Positions 7,046 to 16,776 are shown, numbered from the stretch's first letter. The stretch is DNA of 46,646 nucleotides from Treponema sp. (GCA_009787775.1 WQSQ01000009.1:1-46646); one strand, 5' to 3'. Translations and numbers: made by a program. Notes: generated by a model from the letters alone, not told the origin.

Positions 7046-8713
7046 ATGAAAAAAGTATCGTTATTAATGTTAGCCGGTATCTTGATGGTATCCGCAATGG
7101 CGTTTGCGTCTCCGGGCCAGGAAAGCAGTGCAGGCTCGGCGCCCGCATTCAACATTTCAGTGTTTCATGAGACCGGAGGGCATCCTCAGCCGAACGCTAA
7201 TAATCCAGTGTATGATTACATAAGGGAAAGGCTCGGCGTAACATTCACATGGGACATTCTTGTCGGCGATATCAATCAAAGAAGAGCTACCATGATCGCA
7301 GGCGGAAGGTATCCTGATGTCATTGAAATCAGGGGAAATGAATGGATCGATGCCGGAGCTTTAATAAATCTTGAACCTCTTATTGATCAATACGGCCCCA
7401 GAATTAAAGAGCATTACAAAGATGTTTGGGAAAGAATGCGGTCTTCCGACGGCGGTATATATTACCTTGTAAGTTTCCATGTGTATCAGGGTATTGATCA
7501 TAATCCTACCTACGACGGACCCGCTTTCTGGATTCAGAAGGATATTTTAAAGCAGGCAGGTTATCCGCAGGTAAAAACACTGGATCAGTTCTTTAATCTG
7601 GTCAGGAATTATTACAGAGCAAACCCCACAATCAACGGTCAGCCGACAATTCCGTTCACATTCCCCATGAGCGACTGGCGCGGGTTTGAATTATGGAATC
7701 CCCCGAACTTCCTCGCAGGCAACCCCAACGACGGAAACGGTATTGTAAGCATGCCGGGTTATGTATATCGGGCTTTCTTTACATTGGATATTTCCAAACG
7801 CTGGTTCCAGTATCTAAACGCACTTAACGCCGAAGGTCTGGTCGACAGGACGCTCTTTACAGATAATCATGACCAGTACACAGCAAAGATATCCTCAGGG
7901 CGCGTACTTAGCCAGAGCGTTCAGGGCTGGCAGTTCATGTATTCAGCGGACCTTGCAAACCGCGACCGCGGTCAGAATAACCGCACACAGGTTCCTCTTC
8001 CGGTCGTATTTGACGAAAGCATTAAACCCTGGTACAGAGCTCAGCAAGTTCCTAACTGGCTCAGAGGAATGGGAATCAGCGTAAGCGCAAGAGACCCTGT
8101 AAGAATTATCCGCTTTATTAATGAACTCCTCGCTGAAGATGTCCAGAAAACCCTTAACTGGGGTATTGAAGGAAAGGATTGGCAATATGACGCTAACCGC
8201 GTTCCCTATCGTACCACGCAGCAGAGACTTAACTGGCAGAATGATAACTGGCAGACATTAAACCGCGCAAGGTTAATGCAGGATGTATTCCCGAAAGTTC
8301 AGGGTTCATTCCCCGACGGCTGGCCCAGTGATTTAAATCATCTTTTCTCTGAAAGAACAGCCTCAATGCTGCCTGAAGATATTGAGCTTTTCAATGCCTA
8401 CAAGGTAAACGGAACAAACGCTTTAATGGACCCGAATCCTCCGCCGAATAATATATGGTTCCCCACCTGGAGTATGGAATTCGCGACTCCTCCGGAAGGT
8501 TCTCCTCCCCAGCTCGCACTGGCTCGCCTGGAAGAAACCATGAAAGCAAGGTTACCTGCCATTATTCTTGCGGCTCCCGCGCAGTTTGAAACTCTTTGGA
8601 CGCAGTATGTGCAGGCAATGGAAGCGGCAGGGCTTGCTACATATAATGCCCATATGCAGCAGGAACTTGACAGAAACCTGATATTATTAGGTATCACTCC
8701 ACCCCGCAGATAA
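7046..8713 (+). CDS. Extracellular solute-binding protein of a CUT1-type sugar ABC importer
   Basis: 555 residues. ATG 7046 is preceded by GAAGGAGT with five bases spacing. A signal peptide runs to about residue 22 (MKKVSLLMLAGILMVSAMAF then A-S), with likely signal peptidase I cleavage after AFA; there is no lipobox Cys, so the mature protein appears soluble in the periplasm. The body has the features of large LplA/LipO-type family 1 binding proteins: ERLGVTFTWD, GGRYPDVIEIRG, LEPLIDQYGP near residues 55-115. It would capture an oligosaccharide for the two permeases downstream. A strong intrinsic terminator separates it from them, a common way to make more binding protein than permease. Ligand unknown; nearby phosphorylases suggest a di- or oligosaccharide. 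Confidence 0.85.
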   Translation: MKKVSLLMLAGILMVSAMAFASPGQESSAGSAPAFNISVFHETGGHPQPNANNPVYDYIRERLGVTFTWDILVGDINQRRATMIAGGRYPDVIEIRGNEWIDAGALINLEPLIDQYGPRIKEHYKDVWERMRSSDGGIYYLVSFHVYQGIDHNPTYDGPAFWIQKDILKQAGYPQVKTLDQFFNLVRNYYRANPTINGQPTIPFTFPMSDWRGFELWNPPNFLAGNPNDGNGIVSMPGYVYRAFFTLDISKRWFQYLNALNAEGLVDRTLFTDNHDQYTAKISSGRVLSQSVQGWQFMYSADLANRDRGQNNRTQVPLPVVFDESIKPWYRAQQVPNWLRGMGISVSARDPVRIIRFINELLAEDVQKTLNWGIEGKDWQYDANRVPYRTTQQRLNWQNDNWQTLNRARLMQDVFPKVQGSFPDGWPSDLNHLFSERTASMLPEDIELFNAYKVNGTNALMDPNPPPNNIWFPTWSMEFATPPEGSPPQLALARLEETMKARLPAIILAAPAQFETLWTQYVQAMEAAGLATYNAHMQQELDRNLILLGITPPRR

Positions 8714-8728
8714 CGTAACCCTTTATTT

Positions 8729-8759
8729 AAACGGAGGCAGTAAAATGCCTCCGTTTTTT
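8729..8759 (+). terminator. Intrinsic terminator between binding protein and permeases
   Basis: AAACGGAGGCA at 8729-8739 pairs perfectly with TGCCTCCGTTT at 8746-8756 (11 bp) around a six-base loop, followed by T residues to 8759. Located 15 bp after the binding-protein stop, it probably lets only part of transcription reach the permeases. Confidence 0.9.
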
Positions 8760-8790
8760 ATTGTTTATAAATAACACAGGCAGGTAAGCG

Positions 8791-9783
8791 ATGACGTTAA
8801 GTATTATAGTTATTATTTTCTTATCAATGACGCTCGTTATAGGAGCAATAATAATATTTTCATACAGCAGAAAGAAAAACTTTACGGTTTTATTAAACCG
8901 GCAGAAGCAGCTTATTTATATGAGCTTACCTATTGTGTTATATATAATCCTTTTTACTTATGTTCCCCTTTGGGGCTGGACTATGGCTTTTCAGCAATAC
9001 AGGCCGCAAAGGACTTTTGCCGCACAGGAATGGGTAGGCCTTCATTGGTTTAAATACTTATTCCGGGATGAGGTGTTCCTTAGAACCATCAGAAACACCC
9101 TTGTCATGAGCGTCATTAATACAAGCCTGGGTTTTATTACAGCGATAGGTCTTGCGCTTCTGTTAAATGAAGTCAGAAAAATACTTTTTAAACGCTTTAT
9201 CCAGACTATTTCTTATTTGCCTCACTTTCTTTCCTGGGTTATTGTAACGGGGCTTGTGTCAGCCATGCTTACCACAGACTCAGGAGCGATAAACAACCTG
9301 TTTATGGCTCTTGGTTTTATTAAAGAGCCGGTGTTATGGCTGGCTGAACCCAATTATTTCTGGGGTATTATAGGCATTACATATGTCTGGAAGGAAGTCG
9401 GCTGGAACACTATTATTTATCTTGCCGCAATGGCAGGCGTTGATCCCAATCTGTACGAAGCCGCGGATATTGACGGCTGCAACAGATACCAAAAGATGTG
9501 GCGCATTACCCTTCCTTGCATTAAACCTACAATTATAATTCTATTAATCATGAGCATCGGGCGTATGCTGGATGCCGGTTTTGAAATGCAGTACCTGCTG
9601 CGAAACGGACTGGTATCGCATGTATCCGATACAATTGATGTATATGTGTTTGTATTCGGTCTTAGAACATCCAATTTCGGTCTTGCTACTGCCGCCGGAA
9701 TGTTCAAGAACGTAGTAAATATTGTTCTTATTTTTATAGCTAACGAGTTGGCCAGAAGAGCAGGTGAGGAGCGTTTAATATGA
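8791..9783 (+). CDS. Sugar ABC transporter permease, LplB-like
   Basis: 330 residues with about six to seven hydrophobic membrane segments; the first (residues 3-24) precedes a basic stretch and may be an extra N-terminal helix. The EAA loop that docks the ATPase is clear at residues 223-242 (EAADIDGCNRYQKMWRITLP). IRNTLVMSVINTSLGF near residue 100 is typical of LplB-type permeases. Together with the next gene it forms the inner-membrane channel for the substrate delivered by the 7046-8713 protein. The ribosome site before ATG 8791 is weak (AGGTAAG). It overlaps the next gene by ATGA. No ATP-binding subunit is encoded nearby, as usual for this subfamily, which shares a general sugar ATPase. 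Confidence 0.9.
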   Translation: MTLSIIVIIFLSMTLVIGAIIIFSYSRKKNFTVLLNRQKQLIYMSLPIVLYIILFTYVPLWGWTMAFQQYRPQRTFAAQEWVGLHWFKYLFRDEVFLRTIRNTLVMSVINTSLGFITAIGLALLLNEVRKILFKRFIQTISYLPHFLSWVIVTGLVSAMLTTDSGAINNLFMALGFIKEPVLWLAEPNYFWGIIGITYVWKEVGWNTIIYLAAMAGVDPNLYEAADIDGCNRYQKMWRITLPCIKPTIIILLIMSIGRMLDAGFEMQYLLRNGLVSHVSDTIDVYVFVFGLRTSNFGLATAAGMFKNVVNIVLIFIANELARRAGEERLI

Positions 9784-10712
9784 GAAAGATAAGCAAGCAA
9801 TACGCAATGTCCAGAGTGGAGAGCATTATATTTCACACAATAAATACTGTTTTCCTGCTTCTTCTTTCCTTTATCACGCTTTATCCTTTCTGGAATACAA
9901 TCGTAATATCGTTTAACGATGCAATGGATTCAATGCGCGGCGGAATCAATTTCTGGCCCAGGCAGTTTACCTTATTTAATTATGAGGTAATTTTTCAGAC
10001 AGGAGCAATTCCCCGCGCCTTCTTTATCTCTGTGGCAAGAACCCTGGTTAACATGATAACAAGCATATTTTTCACGGCAATGCTGGCTTTCGCTCTGTCA
10101 AGGCAGGAATTTGTAATGCGTAAAACCTTTACATTCATTATCATAATGAGTATGTATGTAAACGCAGGGCTTATTCCTACATATTTTTTAAATATCAGAC
10201 TGGGTATGTTTCAATCATTCTGGGTTTATGTTGTACCAGGAATAGTTAATGCCTTTAACTTTGTTGTAATGCGCACGTACATGAAAAATATTCCTGAAAG
10301 CATTATTGAATCCGCCAGAATTGACGGTTACGGGGATTTTTACATATTCTGCCGTATTATTCTTCCGTTATGCCTTCCTGTTCTTGCGACAATCGGTCTG
10401 TTCGTAGCTGTAGGCTCGTGGAACATGTGGTTTGACACAATGATTTACAATTCAGGAGATGTAAGACTGCATACGCTTCAGTACAAATTAATGGAATATC
10501 TGCAATCAAGCCAGTCGCAGGGCAGAAGCGCAATGGATGCCGGTATGGCAGCAGGAGCCGCAGCAGCTGCCCAGGGAGGATCATCGATGGTAACGCCCAT
10601 GAGCATGCGCGCCGCCATTACGGTAGTCGCGGCACTTCCGATTTTATTTGTATATCCTTTTATGCAGCGTTACTTTGTTGTCGGTCTTAATGTAGGCGGA
10701 GTAAAAGAATAG
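9780..10712 (+). CDS. Sugar ABC transporter permease, YtcP-like
   Basis: 310 residues and about six membrane segments. The EAA loop is at residues 177-196 (ESARIDGYGDFYIFCRIILP). LYPFWNTIVISFND near residue 34 is characteristic of YtcP/AraQ-type CUT1 permeases, and it ends in the usual GLNVGGVKE. ATG 9780 overlaps the preceding stop (ATGA), so translation is probably coupled. An Ala/Gly/Met-rich stretch at about residues 243-264 (DAGMAAGAAAAAQGG core) sits in the last extracytoplasmic loop region and looks longer than in most relatives. It completes the importer of the binding protein at 7046. Confidence 0.9.
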   Translation: MRKISKQYAMSRVESIIFHTINTVFLLLLSFITLYPFWNTIVISFNDAMDSMRGGINFWPRQFTLFNYEVIFQTGAIPRAFFISVARTLVNMITSIFFTAMLAFALSRQEFVMRKTFTFIIIMSMYVNAGLIPTYFLNIRLGMFQSFWVYVVPGIVNAFNFVVMRTYMKNIPESIIESARIDGYGDFYIFCRIILPLCLPVLATIGLFVAVGSWNMWFDTMIYNSGDVRLHTLQYKLMEYLQSSQSQGRSAMDAGMAAGAAAAAQGGSSMVTPMSMRAAITVVAALPILFVYPFMQRYFVVGLNVGGVKE

Positions 10713-10786
10713 AGCCGTCCAAGAGGTTGTTATAATTTTTGGACACTGCTTGTAAACAGAAAATGTACCCGACGTTAAGCCAGCGT

Positions 10787-13105
10787 TCAGTTTATACTTA
10801 TTTTTATACCGGATGAATCCAGGTTATACTGCTTGCCGTAAATACAAAGCGGTATCGCTTCTTTTATTTCGTCGCTTGCAGACAAGACTACTTCTCCTTT
10901 CGTAATCTTGATCCGGATGTGTACGTTGCGGTAAAGGATTCCGAACTCATACTCTGTCCACTCTTCCGGCAGTACCGGATTAAGGGAGAGTTCATCGCCG
11001 CTGCTGCGCAAGCCGCCGAAACCGTAAACAATGTTCATCCACGCCGCGGCAATACTTGCTATGTGAAGTCCTTCTGCGGTATTTCGGTTGTAGTTATCAA
11101 GATCCGTCCGCGCCGCAAAGCCGAAGAAACGGAACGCGTCTGCGCGCTTGCCGAGTTCGGCTGCAAATATTGAATGTATCGAAGGTGAAAGCGAGGATTC
11201 ATGAATTGTATTGGGCTCATAATAATTGTAATTTGCCTTTTTAATATCAATAGAAAATTCATGATTGAATAGAAACAAGAACATAAGAACATCCGGCTGT
11301 TTAATCATGCTTGTACGGTAAATACGATCGTAGGACCAGTTTTGATACAGAGGAAAATCGGTAATGGGAATCTCTGAAATCTCAATACGGGGAAGATTGT
11401 AATAGCCTTCGTGCTGTTCAAAGAGTTTAGTTTTTTCGTTGTATAGAATGATCATCTTGTCCGCGCAAAGAACAAAGTTCATTCTCTCTTTCTGCGTAAG
11501 TTTAAGCTTCTTGCAGAATGCTGTAAATTTTTTAGGCTGTTCTTTTTCCATTGTCTGAAGAACCTGCTCTGTGTATTCAAATGTTTTTTTTGCCATGAAA
11601 TTTGTATAACTGCTGTGATTAACCATCATGTGAAACTCATCAGGTCCCATTACAGCGTAGAAGCCAAAACCAGAGCTGTCATTATTCCAGCAGCCGCGCG
11701 AAGCAAGAAAACGGCTGATCTCCACAAGCATTTCAACTCCTTGCTCGTATAGGAAATCAGTATCTCCTGACAGCTTGACATAATGTCTGATGCCGTAGGC
11801 AACTGCCGTACTCGGCTGAAACTGGAGACTTGCGTGCTGCCAAAGGCTGCACGCTTCCTCTCCGTTTAATGTGGCTATAGGGTAACAAGCGCCGCTGCAA
11901 TCCAGCTGACGCGCTCTGTCTCTTGCTGCGTCCAGTGCCGCATATCGAAAGGAGAGGAGATTACGGGCGGCTCTGATATTGGAGAAAAGGTAGAAAGGAA
12001 GACAGTAAGTTTCAACATCCCAAAAGGTATGGCCATTATATGCTTCTCCTGTCAGCCCCTTCGCACCGATGTTGTTTGCAGGATCATAACCGTTATAAGC
12101 CTGATGCATCTGAAAAATACAAAATCTTATTCCCTGTTGATTTAACGGATCTCCTTCAATTTTAATATCCGCGTTTTTCCAGAATGCATCCCAATACCCA
12201 CGCTGACACTCAAGAGCAGTATTAAAATCGGGCATGTCGCTTTTTATCATTTCCCAGCCTTTTTTCCAGACTGAGTCACCCGCGTCTGCCGGAATGTCTC
12301 TTTCTTTTGAAACATAATTGTATATACTTTTTTCGATCCATGCATTTTCACCGTTTTTAAGAGCCAGAATAATTTCAAATCCGGCAAATTTATCCGCAAC
12401 TTTCTTTCCGCATTGAACGCTTATGTTTGTTTTAAATGTAAAACCGGAAAATATCTGCTGTCCGGTGCGTATTGTTTTTCCCTGTATGGCTGCTCCGCTG
12501 GGAAGCCATTCACGGTGTATCATATTCCAGTAATTTTTTTTATCACATCCGTGGCTGGTATTGAAGTTATTCGCAATTACAACAGTAAGGCTGACATCTC
12601 CGCCGGAAACAGAAAAATTAATTTTTTGATACGCTGCGCCGGAACCTGCAGGCGAACTTGTTTTATCCATGCATAGAAATCGGACAAACTCAAGATGAAC
12701 TACAGGGCCGCCTTTAGTGTGCCAGTCAAAGCTTCTTTTTAATGTTCCGTCACGCATATCCAATACGCGGCGGAAGTTCTCGGTTTTACATGACGCTGTA
12801 TCCAGAAGTTCATCGTCAGCGCGAATTTCTATATACAGCCAGTCTACGGAATTAACCATAAAATGTGTTTTTGTAATGATGCCTTTAAAGTTTTTATTTA
12901 AATCTTCTTCTTCATAAATACCGTTAAAGTAACTTCCCTGCAAGGTCTCCGCGCTTATACCTTCTTCCGCATAACCGCGTACACCCATATATTCATTGCC
13001 GAGAGAAAATACAGACTCTGATACAAGGTTTCGCTCACAGTTCCAGTTTTCTTCTATAATCTGCCAAGGATCACAAACAAGATATACATCCGCACTTTTT
13101 GTCAT
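10787..13105 (-). CDS. Glycoside hydrolase family 65 enzyme (maltose/kojibiose/trehalose-phosphorylase type)
   Basis: 772 residues, the usual GH65 phosphorylase length. An N-terminal beta-sandwich domain (ESVFSLGNEYMGVRGYAEEG, residues 30-49) is followed by the (alpha/alpha)6 barrel. TGEAYNGHTFWDVETYCLPF at residues 352-371 and MGPDEFHMMVNHSSYTN at 486-502 are family motifs; Glu490 is the expected general acid. A C-terminal beta domain follows. GH65 phosphorylases cleave alpha-glucosides with phosphate to beta-glucose 1-phosphate and sugar. No beta-phosphoglucomutase gene adjoins it. The linkage used (alpha-1,1, 1,2, 1,3 or 1,4) cannot be read from the sequence. ATG 13105 has AAGGCGGG eight bases upstream. 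It is cytoplasmic (no signal peptide), consistent with acting on imported sugar. Confidence 0.85.
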   Translation of the reverse strand: MTKSADVYLVCDPWQIIEENWNCERNLVSESVFSLGNEYMGVRGYAEEGISAETLQGSYFNGIYEEEDLNKNFKGIITKTHFMVNSVDWLYIEIRADDELLDTASCKTENFRRVLDMRDGTLKRSFDWHTKGGPVVHLEFVRFLCMDKTSSPAGSGAAYQKINFSVSGGDVSLTVVIANNFNTSHGCDKKNYWNMIHREWLPSGAAIQGKTIRTGQQIFSGFTFKTNISVQCGKKVADKFAGFEIILALKNGENAWIEKSIYNYVSKERDIPADAGDSVWKKGWEMIKSDMPDFNTALECQRGYWDAFWKNADIKIEGDPLNQQGIRFCIFQMHQAYNGYDPANNIGAKGLTGEAYNGHTFWDVETYCLPFYLFSNIRAARNLLSFRYAALDAARDRARQLDCSGACYPIATLNGEEACSLWQHASLQFQPSTAVAYGIRHYVKLSGDTDFLYEQGVEMLVEISRFLASRGCWNNDSSGFGFYAVMGPDEFHMMVNHSSYTNFMAKKTFEYTEQVLQTMEKEQPKKFTAFCKKLKLTQKERMNFVLCADKMIILYNEKTKLFEQHEGYYNLPRIEISEIPITDFPLYQNWSYDRIYRTSMIKQPDVLMFLFLFNHEFSIDIKKANYNYYEPNTIHESSLSPSIHSIFAAELGKRADAFRFFGFAARTDLDNYNRNTAEGLHIASIAAAWMNIVYGFGGLRSSGDELSLNPVLPEEWTEYEFGILYRNVHIRIKITKGEVVLSASDEIKEAIPLCIYGKQYNLDSSGIKISIN

Positions 13106-13306
13106 TTTTAGCCCGCCTTTCGGAATATTATACCATTAAAATATAACAATTTAAACCGGCACCTTGATTGTCACAGAGCATTTATTTATCATTCTTGCCG
13201 AAGCATTAAACTTTAAAGGCATTCTTCTTTGGATTAAGAAATGCTCTTCAATGCGGAACTCCAGCTTTACGGACATATTTAACCGCTGGCAATACCTCGT
13301 ATCCTG

Positions 13307-15655
13307 TTACCGGCTTCCAATATAGCGCTGCATTATTTCAATAACTTCCTTCATATCCAACGGTTTTCCTATATGGGCATCCATACCGGCTTCCATGCAT
13401 TTATCAATATCCTCTTTAAAAACATTAGCTGTCATGGCCGTTATCGGTATATGTGCTAACCTGTTTTTACTTCCTAAAGCTGATTCATGTTTGCGAATCT
13501 CGCGGGTCGCTTCAAGACCGTCCATTTGAGGCATCTGCATATCCATAAAAATCATATCGTATTTATCTGGAGCCTCTTTAAACAATTTAACCGCTTCCGC
13601 TCCGTTGACAGCACAGTCTATTTCAATTTTCATAGGTTCAAGAAGAGAAAGCAGTATCTCGCGGTTTATCTCGACATCTTCGGCTAATAGGAGGCGCTTT
13701 CCCCTGAAGGTCATTTGATTTTCTGATAAATCAGAGTCTTTTGAATGAGATGCGTCACCTGAATCCTCTTTATTATTCTTATGCTTAATTTTCGCGGTAA
13801 AAATAAAAGCGGCTCCCTTGCCGAGTTCGGACTCAACCCAGATGCTTCCTTCCATCAGTTCAACTATCCGTTTACAGATTGCAAGTCCCAGTCCTGTTCC
13901 GCCAAACTTACGGGAAGTATTTGTTTCGGCCTGTTCAAACGGCGAAAATATCCGCTCGTGATGTTCGCGGCTTATTCCTATTCCTGTATCTTTTACTTCA
14001 ATTTTTATGGTGCAGACTTCTTTATGATCACCTGCGAGCCGCGCTTTTAGCCAGATTGATCCCTGCTCCGGTGTAAACTTTATTGCATTTGTAAGCAAAT
14101 TGGAGACCACCTGCGTAAGACGCTGTTCATCGCCTGTTAAATTCTGCGGAATATTGGAATCCAGTGATATTTCGAACTTTTGCTTTTTTTCATCCATGCG
14201 GAAACCTGTTACATTTACGGCTTTATATATCATCTTTTCAAAATTAAATTCTGTGTCTGATAAATCAAATTTACCTGCTTCTATCTTCGACATATCAAGA
14301 ACGTCATTGATAACAACCAAAAGATGATTCGAGGCACCTTCAATCTTGTCAAACGCATAATCTTTTTTTTCAATATTGCCGGCAGACTTTCCAATATGTG
14401 TCATACCGATAATCGCGTTCATGGGTGTACGCATTTCATGACTCATATTGGATAGAAAATCACTCTTTGCGCGGTTTGCGGCCTGCGCTTCCGCAAGCGC
14501 GGATTCAAGTTGATTGGCAGTTGAGCGTATCCGCATTGTCAGATCATTCCGGAGCATTGCGTGCGCAATCAGGAGGCTTCCGGATCTTAAAATGGTCTCT
14601 TCGTTTTCAGAAAATATCCGCTCGTTGTGACAGTCGTCAAAACCTACAAACCCCCAGAATCGATCTCTTAAGAAAACAGGTACAACAAGAATTGATAATA
14701 TTCCCTGCGGCGACAACTGCGCCTTCGCGTCCGCATCCATGTTGCGTATAAGATCATTTATGCACAGGCCGCTGGATAGTTTTTCTTCCCATCCAGGCAT
14801 ATTCTCGGCGTATGGAATATTAATTGTGTATTCATTATCCTGCTGAGGTTCAGCACCTTCAGACCATTCATATAATTGAGTCGCGAATAATTTCCCTTTT
14901 ACAGTATTGTTTCTCCAGATATATACGCGGTCGGCATTTACGGCTTCGCCTAGCATCTTCATACAGCGAAGAAGAGCGCTGCCAAACTCATCAACATCCG
15001 CCTGAAGCAAAACAGACGCAACGTTATTAACGGTATTCAGCAGATTTTGTTCTTCGCTGACTTTAATTGTCTGCTCGCTGCGGACAACGGCATTTACTAT
15101 CATCATACAGACAGAACGAAGAACATTCATTTCATCTTCGGTAAGAATGTGTTCTGTACAGCAGTCGTCAAAGCTGACATATCCCCAAAAAAAATCATTT
15201 AAATAAACAGGAACAGCGAAGATTGATTTAATGCCGTGGTTTATCAGATGATTGCGTTCTTTTTCCTCAAGATCATCTATAAGACAATTTATACATTCGC
15301 CTTTAAGGAATTTTGCTTCCCACGCAGGAATATCGCTGTAGGAATAAACAGTTTTATCATCAATTATTCTTGTGTAACGGCCTTTATTGTTTTTCCATTC
15401 ATAACGCATGATAAACAGAAGATCGTTATCAATTATTTTATTCTGCCAGATATAACAATGATCAAAATTAAAGTTTTCAGCAATGATACTCATACCTTCC
15501 AGAATCGATGTTTTATATGTTTTTTCATCAATTGCCGCAAGTAAAATCTGCGCGGTATCGTTTACCATGCGGAAAAGATACCGCCGGTCTTTCGGCTCTG
15601 GCTGAGACTGTGCTGCGTTGTTTTTTTCAATATGATTAATGCTGCGTTTCTGCAT
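13307..15655 (-). CDS. Cytoplasmic hybrid sensor kinase: GAF-GAF-HisKA-HATPase-receiver
   Basis: About 782 residues from ATG 15655, four bases after the kdgK stop. An in-frame ATG at 15742 would overlap kdgK by 83 bp and is less likely. Two GAF-like domains cover about residues 46-191 and 223-368; they resemble each other (FWGYVSFDDC and FWGFVGFDDC), suggesting internal duplication. The HisKA phosphorylation site is His406 in SNMSHEMRTPMNAIIGM. The HATPase has NAIKF, DTGIGI and GGTGLGLAI. A C-terminal receiver carries Asp705 (MIFMDMQMPQMDG) and the conserved Lys (IGKPL). No membrane segment is present, so it senses an intracellular cue. There is no DNA-binding output; phosphate must pass to another protein. 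Tight linkage with kdgK and GH65 suggests sugar-related sensing (inference). Confidence 0.88.
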   Translation of the reverse strand: MQKRSINHIEKNNAAQSQPEPKDRRYLFRMVNDTAQILLAAIDEKTYKTSILEGMSIIAENFNFDHCYIWQNKIIDNDLLFIMRYEWKNNKGRYTRIIDDKTVYSYSDIPAWEAKFLKGECINCLIDDLEEKERNHLINHGIKSIFAVPVYLNDFFWGYVSFDDCCTEHILTEDEMNVLRSVCMMIVNAVVRSEQTIKVSEEQNLLNTVNNVASVLLQADVDEFGSALLRCMKMLGEAVNADRVYIWRNNTVKGKLFATQLYEWSEGAEPQQDNEYTINIPYAENMPGWEEKLSSGLCINDLIRNMDADAKAQLSPQGILSILVVPVFLRDRFWGFVGFDDCHNERIFSENEETILRSGSLLIAHAMLRNDLTMRIRSTANQLESALAEAQAANRAKSDFLSNMSHEMRTPMNAIIGMTHIGKSAGNIEKKDYAFDKIEGASNHLLVVINDVLDMSKIEAGKFDLSDTEFNFEKMIYKAVNVTGFRMDEKKQKFEISLDSNIPQNLTGDEQRLTQVVSNLLTNAIKFTPEQGSIWLKARLAGDHKEVCTIKIEVKDTGIGISREHHERIFSPFEQAETNTSRKFGGTGLGLAICKRIVELMEGSIWVESELGKGAAFIFTAKIKHKNNKEDSGDASHSKDSDLSENQMTFRGKRLLLAEDVEINREILLSLLEPMKIEIDCAVNGAEAVKLFKEAPDKYDMIFMDMQMPQMDGLEATREIRKHESALGSKNRLAHIPITAMTANVFKEDIDKCMEAGMDAHIGKPLDMKEVIEIMQRYIGSR

Positions 15656-15659
15656 TCTT

Positions 15660-16679
15660 TTAACGCTGCACCCTGCCTGACGCGTTTCCGGCTGCAAGTT
15701 TTTTAACTTCATCTGTGCTGACAAAGTTGAAGTCACCTTCAATAGTGTGTTTTAAGCAGGAAGCAGCAACCGCAAATTCCAACCCTTCCTGCTCCGGCAT
15801 TCCCTGAAGGGCGGCATAAATAAGCCCTGCGCCGAAACTGTCTCCACCGCCGACCCTGTCTACAATATGAACAGCATATTTTCTGGAAAAATAACAATCA
15901 TCTCCGGTACATAACATTGCACCCCAGTTATTATCGTTAGCTGAGAATGATTCCCGTAGCGTAATCGCGGTCTTTTTAAAATTAAATCTTTTAATTAATG
16001 CAGCGGCAACTTCTTTATAGCCGTCATGGCTTATTTTTCCGGATGTCACATCGCTGCCGGATGCTTTTATTCCGAAAACATCATAAGCGTCTTCTTCGTT
16101 GGCGATGCAGATATCGACATATTCCATCAGGGAGCCCATTACATTTCCCGCTTTTTCGCGCGTCCAAAGGTTCGCGCGGTAATTTAAATCGCAGGATACA
16201 GTGAGCCCCTTTGACCTTGCGGCTTTGCATGCGGCCATGCAAATTGCTGCGGCGTTGTCAGACAACGCCGGAGTAATTCCTGTAAAATGAAACCAGGTGC
16301 TGCCTGTAAAAACCCTATCCCAGTCAAAGTCAGCCTCTGAAGCAGCCGCGATTGCAGAATGAGCGCGGTCATAAATTACCTTTGACGGCCTTTGAGATGC
16401 GCCTTTTTCCAGAAAATAAATCCCAACTCTTTCTCCGCCTCGTACAATAAGTGAAGTATCAACTCCGAATTCCCTTAAACTGTTTACTGCTCCCTGTCCT
16501 ATTTCGTGCTTCGGGAGTTTGGTAACAAAAGCGGCATCAATACCAAAACCAGCGAGTGAAACCGCGACATTTGCTTCTCCTCCGCCGTATGTCGCGCCAT
16601 AGGATGCAGCTTGAATGAAGCGGGAATACCCCTCAGGCGCCAACCGCAACATTATTTCACCAAATGTAATAACTCTCAT
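15660..16679 (-). CDS. kdgK: 2-keto-3-deoxygluconate kinase (PfkB family)
   Basis: 339 residues. ITFGEIMLRLAPEG at the start and the YGGGEANVAVSLAGFG block (residues 31-46) are typical of KDG kinases within PfkB/ribokinase. The second PfkB signature is DRVGGGDSFGAG, with catalytic Asp280. The enzyme phosphorylates 2-keto-3-deoxygluconate to KDPG, the late step of hexuronate (pectin, alginate) breakdown. ATG 16679 has GGAG five bases upstream. The hybrid kinase follows almost without gap and the HAD/GH112 pair is divergent. No KDPG aldolase or uronate isomerase gene is in the window. A related sugar kinase (fructo- or tagatose-type) is a less likely alternative. Confidence 0.8.
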   Translation of the reverse strand: MRVITFGEIMLRLAPEGYSRFIQAASYGATYGGGEANVAVSLAGFGIDAAFVTKLPKHEIGQGAVNSLREFGVDTSLIVRGGERVGIYFLEKGASQRPSKVIYDRAHSAIAAASEADFDWDRVFTGSTWFHFTGITPALSDNAAAICMAACKAARSKGLTVSCDLNYRANLWTREKAGNVMGSLMEYVDICIANEEDAYDVFGIKASGSDVTSGKISHDGYKEVAAALIKRFNFKKTAITLRESFSANDNNWGAMLCTGDDCYFSRKYAVHIVDRVGGGDSFGAGLIYAALQGMPEQEGLEFAVAASCLKHTIEGDFNFVSTDEVKKLAAGNASGRVQR

Positions 16680-16776
16680 AAAATCTCCAAATCATGATTA
16701 CATTTTATTATGGAATTTATATTAAAGCAAATTATTTACTGATCCCTATTCCCTATTCTTTATTCCCTTGTATACT

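Noticed and set aside
13781-14050. Antisense frame inside the hybrid kinase gene, and similar long antisense frames in lhr, secA and GH112
   Set aside because: They lie wholly inside strongly supported genes, lack ribosome sites and have no motif.
16771-16776. TATACT before the HAD gene as a leaderless promoter
   Set aside because: No acceptable -35 at 16-18 bp, so it is not listed as a promoter; the absence of a ribosome site remains unexplained.
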